Positions 8,244-16,631 of a stretch of DNA of 54,319 nt are shown piece after piece (position 1 is the first letter of the stretch; each line of letters begins with the position of its first letter). The notes under the pieces were generated by a model, which saw only the letters and a list, made by a program, of their open reading frames with translations, had not been told where the DNA came from and did not search any database. The position numbers were made by a program, and so were the translations under genes. This DNA is from Hyphomonas chukchiensis (lineage in GTDB: Bacteria; Pseudomonadota; Alphaproteobacteria; Caulobacterales; Hyphomonadaceae): NCBI RefSeq assembly GCF_000682695.1, contig NZ_AWFG01000020.1:1-54319 (forward strand). Direction: 5' to 3'.

Positions 8244-9512
8244 ATGTGGTCGTTTCAAACTGACCCGGATTTCCAATCAGAACTGGATTGGATCAGAAAA
8301 TTTGTCGATTCCGAAGTCGAACCATTGGATTCAATCCTTGGCAGCCAATGGAATATCCACGACGCGCGTTTCAAACGATTTGTTCGGCCCCTGCAGGAGC
8401 AGGTCAAAGAGCGCGGGCTTTGGGCGTGTCATCTGGGGTCAGAACTCGGCGGAAAGGGCTATGGTCAGCTCAAGCTGGCACTTATGAACGAACAATTCGG
8501 ACGTTCCCGGTTCGGCCCGATCGTATTCGGCGCCCAGGCGCCGGATACCGGAAATTCCGAAATTCTGGCACATTACGGCACGCCGGAGCAGAAGGAACGC
8601 TTCTTAAGCCCTCTCCTGAACAATGATATCGTGTCCTGCTTCGCAATGACCGAGCCTCACGGCGGTTCAGATCCTCTCCTGCTGAAGACACGGGCGGTTG
8701 CCGAGGGTGACGAATGGGTCATCAGCGGGGAAAAGTGGTTTGCATCCAATGCGCGCTTTGCAGCCTTTTTCATTGTCATGGCGGTGACAGACCCCGACGC
8801 GAAAAATCCCTATCGAAGCATGTCCATGTTCATCGTTCCCGCTGATACACCGGGCATTGAGTTTGTGCGCGATTACACCTATTTCGGCCAAGCCGAACCC
8901 GAACATGCGCACCTGAGATTCAATGATGTGCGCGTCCCCAAAGACCATATGCTCGGAGAGAACGGTGATGCCTTTGCCGTGGCCCAGGTTCGGCTGGGCG
9001 GCGGCCGCTTGCACCATGCGATGCGGGCCCTTGCCGAGGCAACAAAATGCCTCGATCTGACATGCCAGCGCGTGGCGTCACGCTTTACCAAAGGCGAACG
9101 CCTGTCGGAAAAGCAGATGGTTCAGGAAAGGCTGGCAGATTGCTGGATACAACTTCGCCAGTTCAGGCTTCTGACACTCGAGGCAGCCTGGCTGGCGGAC
9201 GAATCGAAAGACTGGAAAGCGATCAAACAGAATATTGCTGCTGTAAAAGTCATGATGCCCAAAGTCCTGCATGATGTTTCGTCGACTGCCCTCCACCTGC
9301 ACGGATCCCTGGGCCTGTCGACCGAAATGCCGTTTTCATACCATCTCATGAATAGCTACATGATCGGTCTTGCGGATGGCCCGACCGAAGTCCACAAACT
9401 CACCGTGGCCAAGGAAATGCTGCGCGATGTCGAGCCATCGCAGGATCAGTTCCCTGAATATATCCACCACAGGGCCAAAGCGCAGGCAGACCTCAAATAT
9501 CCTGCTGACTGA
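8244..9512 (+). CDS. Acyl-CoA dehydrogenase family protein, ACAD10/11- or LvaC-like
   Basis: 422 aa, acyl-CoA dehydrogenase fold with FAD. Seen: CFAMTEPHGGSDP (FAD/substrate motif), GEKWFASNA, a helical C-terminal domain, and the motif LADGPTEVH at about 376-384. In typical SCAD/MCAD enzymes this position reads YEGTxE with a catalytic Glu; here it is Asp, as in the ACAD10/ACAD11 group. An APH-type kinase sits two genes downstream, the same two activities that are fused in eukaryotic ACAD10/11 and separate as LvaC/LvaA in the Pseudomonas putida levulinate pathway. The likely role is conversion of a 4-phosphoacyl-CoA, rather than simple dehydrogenation (inference). ATG chosen on AGGAGAG at 8232. 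Confidence 0.9.
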   Translation: MWSFQTDPDFQSELDWIRKFVDSEVEPLDSILGSQWNIHDARFKRFVRPLQEQVKERGLWACHLGSELGGKGYGQLKLALMNEQFGRSRFGPIVFGAQAPDTGNSEILAHYGTPEQKERFLSPLLNNDIVSCFAMTEPHGGSDPLLLKTRAVAEGDEWVISGEKWFASNARFAAFFIVMAVTDPDAKNPYRSMSMFIVPADTPGIEFVRDYTYFGQAEPEHAHLRFNDVRVPKDHMLGENGDAFAVAQVRLGGGRLHHAMRALAEATKCLDLTCQRVASRFTKGERLSEKQMVQERLADCWIQLRQFRLLTLEAAWLADESKDWKAIKQNIAAVKVMMPKVLHDVSSTALHLHGSLGLSTEMPFSYHLMNSYMIGLADGPTEVHKLTVAKEMLRDVEPSQDQFPEYIHHRAKAQADLKYPAD

Positions 9513-9601
9513 AACGATTGATGCAACACGCGCCGGTGTCGTGCCGGTATAGGCATCCGCTTCCGCCTCCGGAGCGGTGCAGACGAAAGGAGTGATCCAG
9601 C

Positions 9602-10339
9602 ATGGATTATACGATAGATTTTGAAGGCAAGACGGCCCTGGTTGTCGGCGGCACGAGCGGCATTGGGAATGCAACTGCCCAGGCGTTCCGTTCGAAAGGC
9701 GCAGACGTCTTTGTCTGGGGCACGCGGCCGTCCGCGACAGACTATGATGACGAAGCGACATCCGATCTCAAGGGCCTCCACTATGCGTGCATGGACGTCA
9801 GCCAGTCCGACAAGGTCGAGGCCTATGCACCCCCTTTCTCAAAACTGGACATTCTTGTCCTTTGCCAGGGCCTCGTCCTCTACGGACGCAAGGAATTCGA
9901 GATCGATGGTTTCAGGCGCGTACTTGACGTCAACCTGACCAGCTTGATGAGCTGCGCGATGAAGTTCCGCGAACAGCTTGCCCAGAACGGCGGTTCACTT
10001 ATCATTGTAAGCTCATCGGCCGCCTTCCACGCCACGCGCGGCAACCCTGCCTATAATGCTTCCAAAGCCGGCGCGCTGGGGCTTACCCGCACTCTTGGCC
10101 AGGCCTGGGCCGCTGACGGGATTCGCGTGAACGGCATCGCGCCCGGGTTTGTGCCAACGCGCATGACGCGTGTAACGACTGAAAACGAATCGCGAGCCGA
10201 AGCAGCGAAATCCAACATTCCCCTGGGGCGGTTTGGTACGCCCGAGGAAATGGCGGCCATCGCCCTCTTTCTTGCCTCGCCGATGGGTGGCTACATTGTT
10301 GGCCAGACGCTATTGGCCGACGGCGGCATGTTGCTCTGA
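9602..10339 (+). CDS. Short-chain dehydrogenase/reductase (SDR)
   Basis: 245 aa, classical SDR. Cofactor motif GGTSGIG at about residues 16-22, NAS-type segment replaced by LCQGLVLYG, catalytic Ser in IVSSSAA, and Y-x3-K as YNASK. The C terminus LADGGMLL is typical. AAGGAG precedes the ATG. Lies 89 bases after the ACAD gene and 11 bases before the kinase gene, so one operon. In the lva operon an SDR (LvaD) occupies a similar place and oxidises the 3-hydroxyacyl-CoA; the same role is inferred here. Confidence 0.92.
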   Translation: MDYTIDFEGKTALVVGGTSGIGNATAQAFRSKGADVFVWGTRPSATDYDDEATSDLKGLHYACMDVSQSDKVEAYAPPFSKLDILVLCQGLVLYGRKEFEIDGFRRVLDVNLTSLMSCAMKFREQLAQNGGSLIIVSSSAAFHATRGNPAYNASKAGALGLTRTLGQAWAADGIRVNGIAPGFVPTRMTRVTTENESRAEAAKSNIPLGRFGTPEEMAAIALFLASPMGGYIVGQTLLADGGMLL

Positions 10340-10350
10340 GTGCTGACAGA

Positions 10351-11406
10351 ATGGACACACAAACAGACAAGACGGGCATCCAGATTGATCGGCTTGCCGA
10401 ATGGATGGATTCACGCGGCCTCGGCAGCGGACCGATCGAAGACGTAACTCTTCTTGCAGGCGGCACTCAAAACCTGATCACCCGATTTCAGCGTCTGGAC
10501 AGGCAGTATGTTTTGCGGCGCCCCTCTCTGAACCCAAGGCCCGAAGCCAACAAGACAATGATGCGGGAGGCGCAGGTTCTTGCCGCGCTCGCGGGCAGTG
10601 ACGTTCCCCACCCTGCGCTCATGGCGACTTGCAGCGACGAAAGCGTACTCGGTGCCTGCTTCTACCTCATGGAACCCATCTCGGGCTTCAATGCCGTGAA
10701 CGGCATGCCGGAACCGCACCGGTCCGATCCGGCCATGCGGCGACGCATGGGCTTTTCGCTGGTGGACGGCGCCGCTGCGCTGGCTCGCCTAGACTATCTC
10801 GCCGTGGGGCTAGAGGGATTTGGGAGGCCTGAGAACTTTCTCGAACGGCAAGTCTCTCGATGGCAGGAGCAACTTTCGTCATACGCACGCCAAGCGGGGT
10901 GGCCAGGCCCTGAGAGCCTGGAAGGTGTCGAGCCATTGTCCGAATACCTGTCAACCCATATCCCTTCAGGCTATCAGCCCGGCATACTGCATGGCGACTA
11001 CCAGTTGGCGAATGTCATGTACCGGTATGACAGCCCGAAACTCGCAGCGATCGTGGACTGGGAATTGTCGACGATAGGTGATCCGTTGCTGGATCTTGCC
11101 TGGATTGTCGCCACATGGCGCGGCTACGCTCCCGAACTTCCAGTCTTGCAAGTTGAACCCTGGGACGGATTTCCGCAAGTTGATGAACTGATCGCGCACT
11201 ATGCAGACCAGTCGGACCGGGACCTCTCGGGTTTCAATTGGTATGTCGTTCTGGCGTGTTTCAAACTCGGAATCATCCTTGAAGGAACCCACGCTCGCGC
11301 ATGTACCGGGAAGGCCCCACGCGAAACGGGTGATCAACTTCACGCTGCCGCAGTCGCACTGATGCAGCGCGGACTTGTCTGGTCGCAACGCCGCGTCTGG
11401 CTGTGA
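10351..11406 (+). CDS. APH-family phosphotransferase, ACAD10/11 kinase-domain or LvaA-like
   Basis: 351 aa, aminoglycoside-phosphotransferase/choline-kinase fold. The N-lobe begins VTLLAGGTQNLITRF (nucleotide loop). The catalytic Brenner motif is HGDYQLAN (HxDxxxxN, about 213-220) and the metal-binding DFG equivalent is IVDWELSTIGDPLLDLAW (Asp about 234). Proteins of this subgroup are fused to acyl-CoA dehydrogenases in ACAD10/11, and as LvaA phosphorylate the 4-hydroxyl of 4-hydroxyvaleryl-CoA. Adjacent to the LvaC-like ACAD and an SDR, so it is predicted to be a 4-hydroxyacyl-CoA kinase rather than an antibiotic-resistance enzyme. No LvaB-like small partner is visible. Confidence 0.9.
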   Translation: MDTQTDKTGIQIDRLAEWMDSRGLGSGPIEDVTLLAGGTQNLITRFQRLDRQYVLRRPSLNPRPEANKTMMREAQVLAALAGSDVPHPALMATCSDESVLGACFYLMEPISGFNAVNGMPEPHRSDPAMRRRMGFSLVDGAAALARLDYLAVGLEGFGRPENFLERQVSRWQEQLSSYARQAGWPGPESLEGVEPLSEYLSTHIPSGYQPGILHGDYQLANVMYRYDSPKLAAIVDWELSTIGDPLLDLAWIVATWRGYAPELPVLQVEPWDGFPQVDELIAHYADQSDRDLSGFNWYVVLACFKLGIILEGTHARACTGKAPRETGDQLHAAAVALMQRGLVWSQRRVWL

Positions 11407-11786
11407 ATCACGGCTTGTCGCCAGTCTCCTCAGCGGACTGAACGTAATACGCAGATTTTATGTGGATCCGAACAGGACGTGTGCTCACCCCCTCGGCACA
11501 TCCCGCAAGCGGAATGACAGCAGAGTGCATTTAAGAATTTTCAATGCAGACACTTGACGTCTAGCCGTGTTTCCATTTACAAAAGCTTATTGATAATGGA
11601 ATTCTTTTCTAAATAATGGAATTATTGGCCAATTGTCGACCAGGGAGTCTCCGCATCATATCGCAAGGAATATTGAGGTGTATCACACCGGATTCAAGAA
11701 TTGCCTATGGTCGCTGAGCTGCCTCACTAAAGGTCTCATGAAACCGCCAGCCACACTGCAGCGACTCACAAAATGTTAGGGTTTCG
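11407..11786. promoter_or_regulatory. Intergenic region with direct repeats before the hydroxyacid oxidase
   Basis: 380 bases without a gene. The AT-rich centre carries ATAATGGAATT twice in the same orientation (11593-11603 and 11613-11623), exactly 20 bp apart or about two helical turns, as expected for tandem regulator half-sites. It lies about 165 bases upstream of the oxidase ATG. Nothing else recognisable; the short ORF around 11375-11557 is not supported. Confidence 0.45.
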
Positions 11787-12941
11787 ATGTCAGCCATTAG
11801 GTCGTTAGGTGATTTCGAGCACCGGGCACGCAATCGTCTTCCGCGCTCAGTGTTCGGATATGTCGGCACAGGGATCGAGGACGACAGGGCTTCCAGACGC
11901 AATCTCGAGTCCTTTGATTGCTGGGCCTTTCGTCCGCGGGTGCTCGCCGGCGCTCTGGTCCCTGACCTGACCACCACCATATTCGGGCACACCTATGCTG
12001 CCCCCTTCGGCATCGCCCCTATGGGCGGCGCAGCGCTAGGCTGTTTTCGCGGAGACCAGGTTTTGGCGGCTGGAGCTGCGGCGGAAGGTCTGCCCATGCT
12101 GCTTAGCGGCGCCTCGTCAACACCTATGGAGGCTATTCCGCCTCTGGGCGGAGCGCCTTGGTTTCAGGCATATATGCCGGCCGACAGGACAAGAGCCGCA
12201 GCGCTTGTTCGCCGTGTCTGGGCGGCCGGTTTCAAAGTCCTGGTCGTGACCGTGGACGTACCGGTGATGAGCAACCGCAGTCACTATGAACGCCTCGGCT
12301 TTTCATTGCCCTTGCGTCCGTCCATTCGCCTCGCCCTTGACGGCATTCGTCATCCCAGATGGCTTCTCGACGTGCTCATGCGAACACTGCTGAGCGATGG
12401 GGTGCCCCACTACGAGAACTTAGGACCCAAGCGTGGAGGCCCGCTCATGGGTGGCTCACCCGTCTCCCGCCAACGCGCGCAACTAGGCTGGGATGATGTC
12501 GCTGCCGTCAGAGCCCTATGGCCGGGCCATCTCGTCCTCAAGGGTCTCTTGCACCCCGCAGATGCCGAGCGCGCACGACAGGAAGGTATCGACGGAATCA
12601 TTGCGTCCAATCATGGAGGCCGGCAGCTCGACAGCGCCGCGACCGCGCTGGAAGCATTGCCTGGAATGGTGGCGGCTGCGCCAGACATTCCGATGATGAT
12701 GGACGGTGGAATCCGGCGTGGCTCAGATATTCTCAAGGCAATGGCGCTAGGTGCACGGCTGATTTTTGTCGGCCGGCCTTTCTACTACGCCATGGCACTG
12801 GCGCGAACGAACGGCGTGCGGCATGCAGCCCGGCTCCTGAAAGACGAGCTACACCGCGACCTTGCCATGCTGGGCTGTCAAAAAGCGACCGGACTGGATC
12901 CCGACTTACTGGTCCGCATATGCCAGGAGCGCGCGCAATGA
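11787..12941 (+). CDS. FMN-dependent alpha-hydroxy-acid oxidase/dehydrogenase
   Basis: 384 aa, length and motifs of the LldD/glycolate oxidase/mandelate dehydrogenase family, which oxidises L-2-hydroxyacids to 2-oxoacids. Seen: N-terminal FGYVGTGIEDD (active-site Tyr region), TVDVPV, the catalytic ASNHGGRQLD (His-Gly-Gly-Arg, about residue 273), and the FMN-phosphate segment MDGGIRRGSDILKAMALGA. No membrane anchor stretch is evident. Weak AGGG before the ATG. The stop overlaps the next gene by 4 bases (ATGA), so the two form one unit. The 2-oxoacid product could feed the indolepyruvate oxidoreductase at 45223-48699 (speculative). Confidence 0.92.
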   Translation: MSAIRSLGDFEHRARNRLPRSVFGYVGTGIEDDRASRRNLESFDCWAFRPRVLAGALVPDLTTTIFGHTYAAPFGIAPMGGAALGCFRGDQVLAAGAAAEGLPMLLSGASSTPMEAIPPLGGAPWFQAYMPADRTRAAALVRRVWAAGFKVLVVTVDVPVMSNRSHYERLGFSLPLRPSIRLALDGIRHPRWLLDVLMRTLLSDGVPHYENLGPKRGGPLMGGSPVSRQRAQLGWDDVAAVRALWPGHLVLKGLLHPADAERARQEGIDGIIASNHGGRQLDSAATALEALPGMVAAAPDIPMMMDGGIRRGSDILKAMALGARLIFVGRPFYYAMALARTNGVRHAARLLKDELHRDLAMLGCQKATGLDPDLLVRICQERAQ

Positions 12942-13711
12942 GTCCACCGGAGTTCAACCTGTCGCTGACCCCAACCCCACCGGTCCGTTCGATTGCCGAC
13001 GAACGCGCGCACCGCAAACAACGCCTTGCCGGCGCGTGCCGAGCCTTCGCGCATAACGGTTTTGACCGTGGTCTGGCCGGTCATGTCACCGCCCGGGATC
13101 CGGGGCGCCCTGACTGCTTCTGGGTCAATCCGATAGGAGTTCCTTTAAGTCATATGCGGGCCTCCTGGCTCCTGCTCGTCCACGAGAATGGTGAGGTCCT
13201 CGAAGGGGAACGTCCGCTCGCTCCGGCGGCCTTTGCCATACACTCTGTCATCCACAGAATGCGGCCGGACGTGGTGGCCGCGGTGCACATGCATTCAGTC
13301 TATGGCCGCGCTTTCTCGACCCTCGGCAAGCTGATCGATCCACTGACTCAGGATGCTTGCGCGTTCTATGAGGATCATGTCCTTTTCGACTCCTACGCCG
13401 GACCGGTGTTTGAAATCGATGAGAGCGAGCGGATTGCCAGAACCCTCGGGGGCGCCAAGGCAGCGATCCTCAAGAGCCATGGCCTTCTGACTGTGGGACA
13501 GAGCGTCGAAGAAGCAGCCTGGTGGTTCATCTCCATGGATGATGTCTGTCGCGTGCAACTATTGGCCGAAGCCGCCGGAAAACCACAGCCAATCGATCCC
13601 GCAACTGCGCGCCGCACCGCCGAAGTTAATGGATCTCCCTATGCAGGGCGGGTTGTCTTCGAGATGCTCTTCGAGAAACTTGCTGGCGAACAGCCGGACC
13701 TGCTCGATTGA
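12938..13711 (+). CDS. Class II aldolase/adducin family protein
   Basis: 257 aa. Zinc ligands are visible as AAVHMHS (about 114-120) and SHGLLTVG (about 181), the usual HxH...H pattern of the class II aldolase/adducin fold; WVNPIGVPLSHM resembles the phosphate-loop region of fuculose/ribulose-phosphate aldolases. The start is the ATG overlapping the oxidase stop (ATGA). A longer ORF extending upstream is only the shadow of the oxidase. The family cleaves or decarboxylates hydroxy-carbonyl compounds, and many members lacking the phosphate pocket act in non-sugar catabolism. The partner oxidase suggests a hydroxyacid substrate. Reaction not assigned. Confidence 0.88.
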   Translation: MSPPEFNLSLTPTPPVRSIADERAHRKQRLAGACRAFAHNGFDRGLAGHVTARDPGRPDCFWVNPIGVPLSHMRASWLLLVHENGEVLEGERPLAPAAFAIHSVIHRMRPDVVAAVHMHSVYGRAFSTLGKLIDPLTQDACAFYEDHVLFDSYAGPVFEIDESERIARTLGGAKAAILKSHGLLTVGQSVEEAAWWFISMDDVCRVQLLAEAAGKPQPIDPATARRTAEVNGSPYAGRVVFEMLFEKLAGEQPDLLD

Positions 13712-14304
13712 GTCCCTTGGCATCTGCCCATTTTCACCTCGTCAGTTGAATTCCGCGACCGAATTGACGAGCGGATTTTACAGTAGCCCTGATCTCTTTC
13801 ACAGGCTCAACGACGCGTACGACATTCACCGGCTCTGACGTTATCGAGCCCCGAAGCAGAAACGACCTGGAGAATTCCGCATGCGTGATCCGGTCGAGAA
13901 TCTCGGCTCCACTGTCCGTAATCCATGCGTTAGCGCGACGTTTGCAGGGATCTTAATAGGACTTTGGCCATCGCTCTAAAGTGCGGGATCGGCTTGATCT
14001 CGGAGCGATGACAGAACGCACGGGTGACCTGGTTGCCATCTGAATTGAAGACATTCACACGATCGAAACTCCGAGCTTATGTTTCAGATCGCGTCTCCTG
14101 TGCCTGATGCTTTCAGGAATCAATGTTGAACCTTGAACAGACACGATTCGAGCGACCCCGGCAGTCATGTCCTGACATGTTAAGGCGAGTTCACCACACC
14201 ATATGCCGAAGCCACGGCAGAACCCGTTCGCCCCCTTTGCAGGCCATCAGGCCTGCTTCGTTCCTGTAGAAGGTGAGCACATTCGGTCTTTGTGTTCGTC
14301 CGCA
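13712..14304. other. Non-coding gap between convergent units
   Basis: About 590 bases between the aldolase (plus) and cytochrome c (minus) genes. No frame resembles a known protein. A perfect dyad CATGTC-CT-GACATG sits at 14166-14179. The segment may hold a decayed gene, but none could be identified. No U-tracted hairpin was found. Confidence 0.5.
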
Positions 14305-14775
14305 CTATTGAGGAATGATTTGCGCATGCATACCCTCCCTGGAATCCGGCATTTCGGAGCCATCAGACCGAACCCTGTTGGCCTGTAGAATATACGCGAT
14401 GACATCCCGGTAAGCATCTTCGCCCAACGAGTTCGGGGCTGCTGGGGGCATGGTGTGTAGTACTCTCTCGTAGAGATCGAGAATAGGCTTTCCGCGCCAG
14501 TGCTGCCGAAAATTCCCTCCCGTAAGCGGCGGGCCGAATTCGCCATTGTTGAGGCTATCACCATGACATTGGGAACATGATTCTCGAAATATGTTACGTC
14601 CACGGCCTGCTTGCTCCACGGTGTACGAGACAACTGTATCAGGACTTTCCGTCGGCAAGGGATCAGCGTGGGCAGCAACCGACAGGACGATACCACAGAT
14701 CATGCCCAATGCCATCGCGGATCGCTGTCGATAAGTGCGCGTGAAGCTGTCGAATCCCCGAAAAATATTTCCCAT
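14305..14775 (-). CDS. Periplasmic monoheme c-type cytochrome
   Basis: 156 aa from the ATG at 14775. A signal peptide (hydrophobic MALGMICGIVLSVAAHA, about 21-37) is followed by one heme site CSQCH (C67-C70-H71) and a probable axial Met in HTMPPAAP (M109). This is a class I cytochrome c of the kind that accepts electrons from PQQ dehydrogenases. It follows the PQQ dehydrogenase gene by 44 bases on the same strand, so it is the obvious electron acceptor. A longer frame to 14850 would overlap the dehydrogenase end and is less likely; initiation at the internal ATG of residue 21 is also possible. Confidence 0.9.
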   Translation of the reverse strand: MGNIFRGFDSFTRTYRQRSAMALGMICGIVLSVAAHADPLPTESPDTVVSYTVEQAGRGRNIFRESCSQCHGDSLNNGEFGPPLTGGNFRQHWRGKPILDLYERVLHTMPPAAPNSLGEDAYRDVIAYILQANRVRSDGSEMPDSREGMHAQIIPQ

Positions 14776-14819
14776 CAATTCATTCTCATGTCGGTTCAGA
14801 ACGATTCCTGTGCTGCACA

Positions 14820-16631
14820 CTATTGATTTTCCCCAACTGAAAAGACCCACAGTGTGGCGCTTGCTGTGGGAGGATTGCGAACTTCCGGCAGCATTCCAGC
14901 GAATGCCCCTTCAAACGTGGTTCCCGACCCAGTCATCACGGCGACAAACTGCTTGCCATTCGCCTCGTATGTTACGGGCAGCGAGTTGACTGCCGCCGAA
15001 AGCCTCGTCTCCCAGAGCACGTCACCGGTCTCGCTCTGCATAGCGCGAAACCGCCGATCCAGGGATCCGCCGAAGACAATGCCGCCAGCTGTTGCGAGTG
15101 CCCCTGCCCCCTGTGGCGCTCGCTCCCTATAGCGCCACTGGCTCTTCATCGCGGAAAAACTGTAGGCTTCGAACCTGCCAATCCTTCCATCGCTATTCGG
15201 CGTCGGCGAGAAGATGTAGGTGCTTCCCGCTCCACCGTTATACTTTTCCCCCGGCTCCAATGGCGCCGCGACCGCGACCGCGCAATGCTCATTCATTGGC
15301 ACGTACAGCATCTCGGTGCGGGGATCGTAGGATGTTGCCGGCCAATTGCGCGCTCCACCAGGTCCCGGACAATAAGACAGTTTGGAGTCCAGCGACTGAG
15401 GCCATCTGCTTTCGTCGATGAATTTCTCCCCCGTTCCCGGGTCGATCGATTTGATGATATTCTGGATGCCTAGATCATTCGCCGCAAGAAACTCTCCCGT
15501 CGCGGCATCAAGAAGTTCGACGATTCCCAGTTTGCCGATCGTAGCCACAGCCTTTCGTTTTTCTCCGTCGACGGTCAGTGGAATGACAAGGCGCTCAAAC
15601 GCGTAGTCGAGATCCCAGGTGTCGTTGGGAAGATGCTGATAAAACCAGGCAAGCTTTCCCGTGTCTGGATTGAGCGCCAGGGTGGAGTTCGTAAATAGCA
15701 AACCTGTCTGAGAACCGCCAGTTTCCGTTCCCCTTTGAACTGCGTTATAGGGTGTTGCCTGCCCAGTCCCGTAGAAGACGAGATTCAGCTCGGGATCGTA
15801 AGTGCCCGGCATCCAGACTGACCCGCCGCGACGCTCCTCCAGTGGCAGTCCCGCCCAGCTCTCGCCTCCGGGCTCTCCCGGCTTTGCAACTGTATAGAAG
15901 CGCCATAGCTCATGTCCGGTTTCTGCTTCATAGCCGGCGATATAACATCCGCCTGGCTGGTTGCGAACGCAGCCGCTCAAGCCCGCGACGATTTTACCGT
16001 TCGCCACGATCGGGCCTCCGGAGAAATGGTAGTTCTGTTCTGCCGATGCTACAGGCTGGTCCCATACAACCTTGCCAGTGCGCACATTCAAAGCCACCAG
16101 ATGTTCATCTTCCGTGGCGATGATGAGCTTGTCCTCGTAAATCGCCATGGATTTCTTGCCGCGAAATCGACCGCTATCCTTGCGAGTCGCGCGGTTATTG
16201 TCCCACAGCAGGTCGCCCGTAGCCGCATCGAGGGCTTGCACCCGATCGCCAAAATTCTGAACGAACAGCACGCCGTCGTGGATGATGGGTGTCGAGACAT
16301 TGGGTCCAGCTTCCATGGACCACGACCACGCCAGTTGTAACTCAGACGCAGTGTCTCGATTAACTTGTTCAAGCGGACTGAACCCCCAGCCATTCTGCGT
16401 CCTCCGCCAGTTAAGCCAATCGCCCGGAGACGGCTCCTCCAGCATAGCGTCCGTGACCGGCGTCAGTTGCGACAGCAGGCGCTCCCGCTGGCGTGCGATG
16501 CTGCCAGCATAAGCATCGGCTTCGCCGGCGCAGACATAATATGGACAGTCGGAAGGAGCCTGCGCGCGGGCGCCCTCAAAGGGAGCTAAAATCGAGATGA
16601 GTGCCAGGGCGGCGCAGGCTGAAACCTTCAT
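14820..16631 (-). CDS. PQQ-dependent alcohol dehydrogenase-like quinoprotein, divergent metal site
   Basis: 603 aa with Sec signal (about 1-24) and an eight-bladed propeller with repeated ALDAATGDLLW-type W-motifs. The ATG at 16631 has AGGAGGA upstream. The fold fits the methanol/ethanol family, oxidising alcohols in the periplasm. Catalytic Asp is retained (WDLD, D340), with a second Asp at D342, the position filled by Asp in lanthanide-type enzymes. However, the vicinal Cys pair expected near residue 155 is absent (SGRFRGKK), the GTGN metal-ligand Asn reads GTGQ (Q291), and the usual Glu-bearing segment is replaced by GCVRNQPGGC (C221, C229). No fused heme domain; the adjacent cytochrome c gene supplies it. 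Substrate unknown. Confidence 0.92.
   Translation of the reverse strand: MKVSACAALALISILAPFEGARAQAPSDCPYYVCAGEADAYAGSIARQRERLLSQLTPVTDAMLEEPSPGDWLNWRRTQNGWGFSPLEQVNRDTASELQLAWSWSMEAGPNVSTPIIHDGVLFVQNFGDRVQALDAATGDLLWDNNRATRKDSGRFRGKKSMAIYEDKLIIATEDEHLVALNVRTGKVVWDQPVASAEQNYHFSGGPIVANGKIVAGLSGCVRNQPGGCYIAGYEAETGHELWRFYTVAKPGEPGGESWAGLPLEERRGGSVWMPGTYDPELNLVFYGTGQATPYNAVQRGTETGGSQTGLLFTNSTLALNPDTGKLAWFYQHLPNDTWDLDYAFERLVIPLTVDGEKRKAVATIGKLGIVELLDAATGEFLAANDLGIQNIIKSIDPGTGEKFIDESRWPQSLDSKLSYCPGPGGARNWPATSYDPRTEMLYVPMNEHCAVAVAAPLEPGEKYNGGAGSTYIFSPTPNSDGRIGRFEAYSFSAMKSQWRYRERAPQGAGALATAGGIVFGGSLDRRFRAMQSETGDVLWETRLSAAVNSLPVTYEANGKQFVAVMTGSGTTFEGAFAGMLPEVRNPPTASATLWVFSVGENQ

Noticed and set aside
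10351..11406. Aminoglycoside resistance kinase
   Set aside because: The APH fold is shared, but operon context with ACAD and SDR fits the ACAD10/11-LvaA group.
12518..12937. Upstream extension of the class II aldolase frame
   Set aside because: Overlaps the oxidase gene in another frame; the ATG at 12938 with ATGA overlap is the natural start.
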